Below, in pieces: positions 1 to 5,652 of a stretch of 24,962 bases of DNA (the first letter of the stretch is position 1; every line of letters begins with the position of its first letter). The DNA lies in NCBI GenBank assembly GCA_964587505.1, contig CAZPLD010000007.1:1-24962 (forward strand), written 5' to 3'. Source of the stretch: 2-01-FULL-41-26 sp964587505 (GTDB lineage Bacteria > Patescibacteriota > Minisyncoccia > 2-02-FULL-40-12 > GWA2-44-9). A program made the translations under genes and the position numbers. Below the pieces are notes generated by a model that saw only the letters and a list, made by a program, of their open reading frames with translations, had not been told where the DNA came from and made no database searches.

Positions 1-92
1 CCGAAGAAGACAATAAGTCGTAATCCAACAGGCCGAGAAATGGGGATGGGTTGAGCGAAGAGCTGAAATAAGGTGCTGGGTGGAGCGAGATT

Positions 93-1049
93 TTAAATCA
101 ATCTCTTGAACTCTTCAATGGCGGAGATGTCCGCTGGATCAATGCCGTATTCTTTGGCGATATAGTATGAGACCCAATCGGCAAGTTGCAGAGAAGAAAA
201 TATTTTAACAAAGACATTGTCTCTTGCCAGTTCAACTGTTTCCACGCTTAACTTCTGTTTTTGGAATAACTTAGCCGTTACTTCCATTCTTTTTGAAATT
301 CTTAGATTATCCGCCGTGTCTTTCAAAAAAATAAAATGGAAATTTTGGGAAAGGAGTTTAGACACTTCTCCCGCGTGAAAACCAGCCATTTCGTTATGAT
401 TTAATTCCGGAAAAACGTTTGAGAACGAGGGTTTCTTCGCTGTCTCGTTGATTTTAACTTTCCAGGTATAGGCCAGCGGGCCATTTTTTCTGGATGAATA
501 GATAATCGGTACAAATCCTCTTAACTTTTCTGCCAATTCTTTGCCCATTTTCTCATTATCTTCAAGTTTAACCCGCGAAACCATATCCAATGCCTCATCC
601 TGTCCCAAAACCTTCAACAAGGCCTTGAAATTGAGTCCCAGGGCCACCCGTGGCTCAAGACCCCAATCAGGCATTTCTATGTAGGGAGCTGAATTTTGGC
701 GGGCAAGCTCAAGTAACTTACCACCGACAGAAATTGCTGCTACCGAGAGGCCTTTGCTTAGCGCCAGTTTGAATGCATCTAAAACCTCTTCTGTGTTACC
801 GGAATAAGAATTCAAAACAATTAGGCTATTTTGTAATACTTTATCGGGTAAATCTGGCAAGCCGTAATCCCGATGAATTACAATATCCAATTCCGGATTG
901 GAAACCCTCAAAAGGTCCGGCGCCAAAGCCGACCCACCCATACCGACAAAAATAAACCTTTCGTATTTGCCAAGCTTATCTCCATTCACCAGCTCCGGCT
1001 GGTATTGAAGTTGTTTTTGCAAACTTTTTATAGACTCTACAAATTCCAT
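93..1049 (-). CDS. Bifunctional phosphoglucose/phosphomannose isomerase (SIS-domain type)
   Basis: Cytoplasmic sugar-phosphate isomerase interconverting fructose-6-P with glucose-6-P and mannose-6-P, at the entry to glycolysis and nucleotide-sugar synthesis. The 318 residues match the length of the PGI/PMI family known from archaea and some bacteria, which is much shorter than classical Pgi. Seen in the sequence: GMGGSA (about 36-41) and SYSGNTEE (about 81-88), the two phosphosugar-binding SIS signatures, and a C-terminal-half PELNHNEM segment that carries the family's catalytic Glu/His. The ATG at 1049 is supported by an extended -10 (TGa-TATACT) ending exactly 6 nt upstream, so the mRNA may be leaderless; no SD is visible. 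It lies 41 nt downstream of the kinase-CYTH gene, past that gene's terminator. Confident family call; dual specificity is inferred from the family. Confidence 0.9.
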   Translation of the reverse strand: MEFVESIKSLQKQLQYQPELVNGDKLGKYERFIFVGMGGSALAPDLLRVSNPELDIVIHRDYGLPDLPDKVLQNSLIVLNSYSGNTEEVLDAFKLALSKGLSVAAISVGGKLLELARQNSAPYIEMPDWGLEPRVALGLNFKALLKVLGQDEALDMVSRVKLEDNEKMGKELAEKLRGFVPIIYSSRKNGPLAYTWKVKINETAKKPSFSNVFPELNHNEMAGFHAGEVSKLLSQNFHFIFLKDTADNLRISKRMEVTAKLFQKQKLSVETVELARDNVFVKIFSSLQLADWVSYYIAKEYGIDPADISAIEEFKRLI

Positions 1050-1055
1050 AACTCA

Positions 1056-1064
1056 AGTATATCA
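1056..1064 (-). promoter_or_regulatory. Extended -10 promoter of the PGI/PMI gene
   Basis: Minus-strand TGa-TATACT with exactly 6 nt between the hexamer and the ATG at 1049. No convincing -35 is seen at 17 nt (only a T-run from the preceding terminator). The geometry places transcription start at or next to the A of the ATG. Confidence 0.55.
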
Positions 1065-1070
1065 CTACCT

Positions 1071-1099
1071 CTAAAAATAAAAAACGCCCCTTAGGGCGT
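1071..1099 (-). terminator. Intrinsic terminator overlapping the kinase-CYTH stop codon
   Basis: Six-base-pair stem ACGCCC/GGGCGT (1084-1089 with 1094-1099). On the minus strand it is followed by a T-rich tract over 1071-1083. The TAA stop of the upstream gene (1091-1093) lies in the loop. Confidence 0.85.
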
Positions 1100-2368
1100 C
1101 TGCCGGCTTAATGCCAATGAAAGGTAGTTACCCTCTACGACCGAGGTAAGAGGAAATCCAAGAGTTCCGGCTAAGGTAAGCAGTGCTTCAGTATTGGTTA
1201 CTCCGGGTGAACCCTGAACTCTTAATTCAGTAAACTTGCCAAGTCCCTCGATTTCATCCAGGTGCAGTGTAAAAAGATGCCCCGCAAGTTCTCTTTCAAA
1301 ACAGCGGCGCTTCTTTCTAAGTGTGAGTACTGTTTTGTAGGTTTCTTGTATCTTTTGAACCTCGGCTTCGTCAACCGTAAATGAACAAGGAAAACGATGA
1401 GAAAGCAGACTATCCTGTTGTGCTCCCTTATACATGAATTTGAAACCGCTATCATCTTTGCGAATTCTCATGATCTCACCAAAAGGATCCACTGCCTGTC
1501 CTTCGCCTTTTGGATTCAGGTAAGTATCCTCCTGGCAGTACTCCGCAACAAAATGCCATCCATAGGCACAAATCGTAGATTCACCAGGAAGAGGATGGTC
1601 AATAAATTTGACCTGCTCCTCAAAATGAGAAGACGGGTTGGCGTGTCTGCGTATTAAAGAGGGCACGAAGGGCATAATATGAGATACTGGAACGTTAAAT
1701 CTGGCGCAAATGGTCGGAAGTAAAAATTTCAGTACTTCTTCACCGACCTGTCTAAGATCCATATCCGAAGTATCAATGTGAAAAAGTGGCAGATTCGGAA
1801 CATTTTCCTGAACCCCGCGTAAGACGGAACTATAAATATCAAGGGTTTCAGCCACATCTTTTTCGTTCATTTTCGAACCGCGTTTCTGGGTAAGCGCTCC
1901 GTCATATTCCCTTCTCATGGCAGCATCAACAGAACAAGTAAAAAAGAAAAACGCATCAATGAAATCCAGCTTTAAAAGTTCATAAATAGAATCTCTGATC
2001 CTCTCTACGTGAGGTGCGGTAAAGTCTCCTCTGCGCAAACCTCTTTCGTACCAATAAAGCATATCTTGAGGACCGCGGCTGATAATACCAACGTGGCACC
2101 TTGGATGATGAGATAAGTTCAAAACATAGCCATGGACACCAGTAAGATGTTGCAGTTGCTCCACCACCGGATCGCCAGTAAGGATGTTCCTCACTTCTTC
2201 TATTTCGGCCGTTTCCGGCGGACAGTATGCCTTGAATTTGTTTCTTCTGAAAAGCTGCTCTATTTTTTCTGTTGTTTTGGTTTTACCCGCTTTTTGTGTC
2301 CCAAAAAAATCTATAAGAATTGTCTTCGGAACCGGATCAGCTTTTTCAAATTTAACAGCTAACAGCAA
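1091..2368 (-). CDS. P-loop (thymidylate kinase-like) NTPase fused to a C-terminal CYTH domain; N-terminus frameshifted
   Basis: Two-domain protein of unknown substrate. Residues about 15-220 form a nucleotide-kinase-like P-loop domain with Walker A GTQKAGKT (23-30) and a kinase-type SRGPQD segment (about 97-102). Residues about 248-425 resemble a CYTH/adenylate cyclase IV-thiamine triphosphatase domain: an entry strand EEQVK (the family usually shows ExExK), a GEIMRIRK strand, MYKG, and near the end LDEIEGLGKFTELRV, like the LDxxxxLGxFxEIE signature. CYTH proteins act on triphosphates, so polyphosphate or nucleotide chemistry is plausible but not shown. The open frame starts at a TTG (2368) with no SD. 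A 7-bp tandem duplication (2353-2366) breaks the frame just upstream; with one copy removed the gene would start at the ATG at 2471, with an SD, and give 457 residues. Family call good, function unknown. Confidence 0.8.
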   Translation of the reverse strand: MLLAVKFEKADPVPKTILIDFFGTQKAGKTKTTEKIEQLFRRNKFKAYCPPETAEIEEVRNILTGDPVVEQLQHLTGVHGYVLNLSHHPRCHVGIISRGPQDMLYWYERGLRRGDFTAPHVERIRDSIYELLKLDFIDAFFFFTCSVDAAMRREYDGALTQKRGSKMNEKDVAETLDIYSSVLRGVQENVPNLPLFHIDTSDMDLRQVGEEVLKFLLPTICARFNVPVSHIMPFVPSLIRRHANPSSHFEEQVKFIDHPLPGESTICAYGWHFVAEYCQEDTYLNPKGEGQAVDPFGEIMRIRKDDSGFKFMYKGAQQDSLLSHRFPCSFTVDEAEVQKIQETYKTVLTLRKKRRCFERELAGHLFTLHLDEIEGLGKFTELRVQGSPGVTNTEALLTLAGTLGFPLTSVVEGNYLSLALSRQTP

Positions 2369-2471
2369 TCGTTTTATGTATTAGTTCCAAAATCGCCGAA
2401 GTTTCTTCCTCGCTGAACGGCCCGACGAGAAGATTGCTAAGCTGGTTTGAAACGGTAAGACCGGATTCCAT
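2352..2471 (-). pseudogene. Out-of-frame true N-terminus of the kinase-CYTH gene
   Basis: A 39-codon frame begins at ATG 2471 behind GGAGAG (2475-2480), starts MESGLTVSNQLSNLL, and ends at a TAA that exists only because TAACAGC is present twice in tandem (2353-2359 and 2360-2366, plus strand). Removing one copy joins it directly to the kinase frame (HKTIAV then KFEKADP). The promoter at 2503-2530 sits at the right distance for this ATG rather than for the TTG at 2368. It could instead be a separate tiny peptide, but the exact in-frame repair argues against that. Confidence 0.75.
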
Positions 2472-2502
2472 GTTCTCTCCAGTTTTCAAAAAACTTTAAT
2501 AG

Positions 2503-2530
2503 AGTATCTCAAATTAAAATTTTTTGTCAA
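2503..2530 (-). promoter_or_regulatory. Promoter of the kinase-CYTH gene
   Basis: Minus-strand TTGACA (2525-2530), 16-nt spacer, GATACT (2503-2508). Start of transcription near 2496 gives a leader of about 25 nt up to the ATG at 2471, with GGAGAG in between. A 17-nt spacer with ATACTC is the alternative reading. Confidence 0.65.
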
Positions 2531-2537
2531 CTCACAT

Positions 2538-2566
2538 TTGACATAATGATTATTTAAAAACATAAT
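2538..2566 (+). promoter_or_regulatory. Promoter of nadA
   Basis: TTGACA (2538-2543), 17-nt spacer, CATAAT (2561-2566). Its -35 faces the -35 of the minus-strand promoter, forming TGTCAA-N7-TTGACA over 2525-2543. Confidence 0.75.
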
Positions 2567-2601
2567 ATGACGTAATCAGCACACTAACAAGTAGGAGACC
2601 C

Positions 2602-3576
2602 GTGGACAAACTGGTATTGTCTGGAGACATTCTTCCAGCCAGAGAAGCTATTGAAATGATCCCGCAAGTGGATCTGGGACCGCCAATTGAGGTGCCTTCT
2701 ATTCCCCCCGAAGCTGATCCAAAAAATATTCCCGAAGAAGAAAGGCATTTCTGGCGTTCAGAAATAAAACGATTTAAAAAAGAAAAAGATGTCCTGTTGC
2801 TTGCACATAACTATGAACCCGAGGATGTCCAGCACAAAGAAGTAGCTGATTACGTAGGTGACTCGCTTCATTTGGCTAAAGTTGGCCAAGCTTCAAAAAA
2901 GAAAGTGCTACTGGAAGCATCAGTGCTTTTTATGAATTATATCTTAGGGGTTATGAAGCAGCCTTGGCAAATAGTTTTGGCTCCTAGCATGGACGCTCTA
3001 TGTTCCCTTGCTGCTCACGCCAAGGTTGAAAAAGTAAAAGAGTGGAAATATGCCCATCCTAAAGGAAAAGTTATAAGCTATGTTAATACCAATCTGGACA
3101 TAAAAGCAGAAAGCGATATCTGTTGTGCTTCTGGAAACGCGGCTAAGGTTATTCAATATATGGCGGAAAATAGTCCCAATAGTCCCCTGCTTTTCCTGCC
3201 CGATATTTTCCTGGGTTATTATGCAATGAATATCCTTAAAAAAACAGGGTATTCGACCGATAATCTCTGGCTGATGATGGGTGCTTGCCACGTTCATGAA
3301 AAAATAACCGCTCACCACGTTATGAGGCAAATGGCTCTTCATCCGGATGCTGCCGTTGTTGCTCATCCTGAATGTGGCTGTATGTCAAAGTGTTCCATGA
3401 TGCTTGATCAGGGACTTGTATCGGAAGAGATGATGCAACTTCGGTCAACTTGGGGCATGATTGATTTTATAACCAAGACGCCTCACAAAAAAATCATTGT
3501 TGCCACTACGGTTACAAATATCTATCCTATGTCTGTTGCCGCTCCGGATAAAGAATTTATTCCCGCCAAACCCTGA
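2602..3576 (+). CDS. nadA: Quinolinate synthase NadA (frame interrupted near the C-terminus)
   Basis: Fe-S enzyme that condenses iminoaspartate with dihydroxyacetone phosphate to quinolinate in NAD synthesis. Seen: AHNYEPEDVQ (68-77), VGDSLHLAK (85-93), candidate cluster cysteines C134 (DALCSLA) and C174/C175 (DICCASGNA), GACHVHEK (227-234), and HPECGC (255-260). The usual FMAETAKIL-like stretch is replaced by FMNYILGVM, so the protein is divergent. An extra pair of cysteines (CGCMSKC, 258-264) is unusual. Start is GTG with GGAG about 6 nt upstream. Translation stops at TGA 3574-3576, but the conserved C-terminus with the third cysteine continues in the +1 frame to 3718, giving 371 residues if restored. 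No nadB or nadC is in the window. Confidence 0.85.
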   Translation: MDKLVLSGDILPAREAIEMIPQVDLGPPIEVPSIPPEADPKNIPEEERHFWRSEIKRFKKEKDVLLLAHNYEPEDVQHKEVADYVGDSLHLAKVGQASKKKVLLEASVLFMNYILGVMKQPWQIVLAPSMDALCSLAAHAKVEKVKEWKYAHPKGKVISYVNTNLDIKAESDICCASGNAAKVIQYMAENSPNSPLLFLPDIFLGYYAMNILKKTGYSTDNLWLMMGACHVHEKITAHHVMRQMALHPDAAVVAHPECGCMSKCSMMLDQGLVSEEMMQLRSTWGMIDFITKTPHKKIIVATTVTNIYPMSVAAPDKEFIPAKP

Positions 3577-3718
3577 TGCCCGATGCGCATTTATGGAGCA
3601 GAACACCCTCAAGAACGTATATGAAGCTCTTCGCGATATGAAACACATAATTAAAGTTGACCCAGAACTTGCCCGACAAGCGCGCATACCGATAGAAAGA
3701 ATGCTCGCTATCCAATAA
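3575..3718 (+). pseudogene. nadA: Displaced C-terminal segment of NadA
   Basis: Read one base forward of the stop, the sequence continues DARCAFMEQNTLKNVYEAL and ends in PIERMLAIQ. This matches the C-terminus of NadA (Cys-x-x-Met-x-x-NTL, then a C-terminal RxPxxRML). The Cys in RCAFM corresponds to the third ligand of the 4Fe-4S cluster. The frame ends at TAA 3716-3718, inside the terminator stem, as expected for the real 3' end of the gene. The junction is AAA CCC T GAT: either one inserted base or a +1 slip of the ribosome on CCC-U before UGA. Confidence 0.8.
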
Positions 3719-3739
3719 GACCACAAATGTGGTCTTATT
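3714..3739. terminator. Bidirectional terminator between nadA and the PH-AlbA_2 gene
   Basis: Perfect 12-bp inverted repeat AATAAGACCACA/TGTGGTCTTATT with a 2-nt centre. It lies between converging genes, with A/T-rich arms giving a U-run on both strands, and it overlaps the restored nadA stop codon (3716-3718). Confidence 0.85.
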
Positions 3740-3742
3740 TAA

Positions 3743-4753
3743 TTACATCCTACCCCAACGGGAATCAATATAGGCGTTGGCCTCGGATAATTTTAGAGCT
3801 GTAGTTCCGTTTCCGGTTCTAATATAAAACTCCTCGCTGTTGTTATCATTTTTGAGATATGCCGGCTTATGGCTTGGCGAAACACTGACAACACAGCATT
3901 CTTTGCCGTCTACGTGTGACCAATTTAATTTCACAAGCTGTCTGAATTCGGCTCCTATCATATTATGAAAAATCTGGGTGAAATGATTTTCAAAACCATC
4001 GGCATCTTTTTTGATAAGAGAACCGTAATCCGCAGCCAAACCAACTATTGTTTTGTTATCACCAACCCCTATCACCAAATGTCCGCCTTGGGAATTAAGA
4101 AAAGCAGCAACGGTTTTCATTACCGATTTTTCAAGAACCTTGTTGACCGTGTTCTGCCTCGTATCCCAACGGAACGTGCTTTTAAATTCCAGATTCTCAT
4201 GCTCGTCTTTGTTCAATAAATCTAAGACACTTGTCTTTGTATCAATAGTTTTATTTGTTCCATTGTTTTTATTTGCTGAAAATCTTTTAAATTTTAAAAT
4301 GAGGTCGACATATTCTTCCGGAACGGGAATATCTTTCAGCCGGATCTTTTTATTCATGTTGCTGCCGGTCAATTCTATTGTCCCGTATTTGGTAAGTTTG
4401 CCGAGCGGACTTTGGCGGTGGCTTACCGAAACAACATGTTCCAGAGGAATAGCTGTTCTGTGGCGGTACAAGACGCCATAGGCGTGAATAATTTCACCGT
4501 CACGGATGCGGAATGATTCCCTATACCACCTAAAAAATATAAAGAACACTAAAGCTATTTCGGCTGAGAAAATGATCAAAGCTTCGGCAATACGGAATGA
4601 AATAGTCCTCGAAATGGACAAGGAATGATAGAACTCGCCATAATCAGCAAGCGCGCCGGCGACAAAAAAGGCAATCACCGCAACGCCTTGGAGTAAAATA
4701 AAATTCTTAACGATTACGATTGGGCTTTTTTTGACGATAATCGGCTTACTCAT
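3743..4753 (-). CDS. Membrane PH-like (bPH2/YdbS) protein fused to a Schlafen AlbA_2 domain
   Basis: Two-part protein, 336 residues. The N-terminus has two membrane segments (about 15-35 and 55-75) followed by a bacterial PH-like domain (about 76-155; the DGEIIHAYGVLYRHRTAIPL strand is typical of bPH2/DUF304). After a polar linker (160-180) comes an AlbA_2 (Schlafen-type) domain, about 186-315: ENLEFKST, then LNSQGGHLVIGVGD (219-232), then EFYIRTGN (308-315). AlbA_2 domains bind nucleic acid, and some Schlafen proteins cleave RNA; whether this one does cannot be read from sequence. Topology predicts a nucleic-acid-binding domain tethered to the inner membrane face. It is the last gene of the long redox/metal run, but an 83-nt gap precedes it, so it may have its own promoter. 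The SD is weak. Confidence 0.75.
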   Translation of the reverse strand: MSKPIIVKKSPIVIVKNFILLQGVAVIAFFVAGALADYGEFYHSLSISRTISFRIAEALIIFSAEIALVFFIFFRWYRESFRIRDGEIIHAYGVLYRHRTAIPLEHVVSVSHRQSPLGKLTKYGTIELTGSNMNKKIRLKDIPVPEEYVDLILKFKRFSANKNNGTNKTIDTKTSVLDLLNKDEHENLEFKSTFRWDTRQNTVNKVLEKSVMKTVAAFLNSQGGHLVIGVGDNKTIVGLAADYGSLIKKDADGFENHFTQIFHNMIGAEFRQLVKLNWSHVDGKECCVVSVSPSHKPAYLKNDNNSEEFYIRTGNGTTALKLSEANAYIDSRWGRM

Positions 4754-4836
4754 GCTCGGAGTGGACTCCCATTAGATGATTCCAATCCTACCACTTTGAA
4801 TTTTAAGGGTAAACCCCTGTAGCCGTTATGGGTGAG

Positions 4837-5157
4837 TTAGTAAAACCCTAAATGGTGTCCTGTATAAAATGCCGTGATGCTAAGGACGCCGAGTACCATA
4901 AATATTAAAAGAAAAACCAATAATCTCCGCAGAACGACTCCGCTTGGATTACGGAAACTCCCATAAAAGATTGCTGTAGCGCCCGCATAAAGAAGTGCAG
5001 AAAAAATACTTTTGGATGTCCAATGGTGGCCGGAAAAACTTTTAAGCCAGTTCTTTAGCGGTACTGAAAGATCCGCCCATATAGTAATAGTCACTACAAA
5101 TACAATAGTGATAATCGCTGAGAGAGCAGATGCAGAAATAAGTCGTGGTTTATTCAT
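4837..5157 (-). CDS. Small membrane protein, three predicted helices
   Basis: I do not recognise a family. The 106 residues hold three hydrophobic helices (about 9-29, 52-66 and 76-98), separated by a polar loop rich in W, H and K (SGHHWTSK) and a basic stretch before the third helix; a GHH pair sits near the C-terminus. It starts 7 nt after the stop of the preceding membrane protein, so the two are co-transcribed. Histidine-rich loops next to a metal ATPase could bind metal, but that is inference. Confidence 0.6.
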   Translation of the reverse strand: MNKPRLISASALSAIITIVFVVTITIWADLSVPLKNWLKSFSGHHWTSKSIFSALLYAGATAIFYGSFRNPSGVVLRRLLVFLLIFMVLGVLSITAFYTGHHLGFY

Positions 5158-5164
5158 AAAATTT

Positions 5165-5638
5165 TTATCCCCAACGGGCTGCGGCGGATATTATAAACCC
5201 CATCGCACCGATAAGGAGTCCTAGCACAGCAACAGCTCCGGAAAGCAACCATGCTAGCCGGCGGATTTTAAGCTGTTCCATTTCTTTTTTATCAAGCAAG
5301 GTAATGAAAAGTGTGGTCATTGCAAGCGGGACAACAAACAAAAAAACATGTTCTTTGGTTTCCATGATAATATTGTGAGCCCACGGCGCCAAACCTTTTT
5401 GAATAATAGGTTTTACAAGCCCGCCATAATAAACCACGTAGTAATATCCCCCGGCAATCCAGCTGGCAACAAAAGCGGTCACGCCGATCGCCGCCGTAAA
5501 AATCATGCTTTTTTGCGAACTCCCGTCACTTTTTAGTTTTCCCAACAACCACAAAAACGCATCAATACCGACAATCGCAAACCCGAGGTGGAGACCTATA
5601 AGAACGGGTTTGCTTTGAATGATTGCCAAGAAGTCCAT
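5165..5638 (-). CDS. Four-helix integral membrane protein downstream of the metal ATPase
   Basis: 157 residues with four strong hydrophobic segments (about 9-34, 45-70, 95-115 and 127-152). A membrane His (LHLGFAIVGIDAFLW, N-terminal helix) and the KEHVFLF helix give possible haem or metal ligands; I cannot assign a family. It begins 14 nt after the ATPase stop. A perfect TATAAT (5647-5652) lies 8 nt upstream of its ATG, so it may also be transcribed from its own promoter with almost no leader. No SD. Confidence 0.6.
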   Translation of the reverse strand: MDFLAIIQSKPVLIGLHLGFAIVGIDAFLWLLGKLKSDGSSQKSMIFTAAIGVTAFVASWIAGGYYYVVYYGGLVKPIIQKGLAPWAHNIIMETKEHVFLFVVPLAMTTLFITLLDKKEMEQLKIRRLAWLLSGAVAVLGLLIGAMGFIISAAARWG

Positions 5639-5652
5639 ATATTTTTATTATA

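Noticed and set aside
1..92. Possible gene end or start at the left edge
   Set aside because: No frame in these 92 bases gives a recognisable protein; imperfect repeats (TGGGTTGAGCGAAGAG and TGGGTGGAGCGAGA) are too short and diverged to interpret.
773..1094. Plus-strand frames over the PGI/PMI gene
   Set aside because: They lie opposite a strongly conserved gene and show no recognisable domain or SD.
3574..3576. TGA read as glycine (alternative code of some CPR lineages)
   Set aside because: Reading through gives no NadA-like sequence, whereas the +1 frame does; TGA is also the natural stop of the cupin gene.
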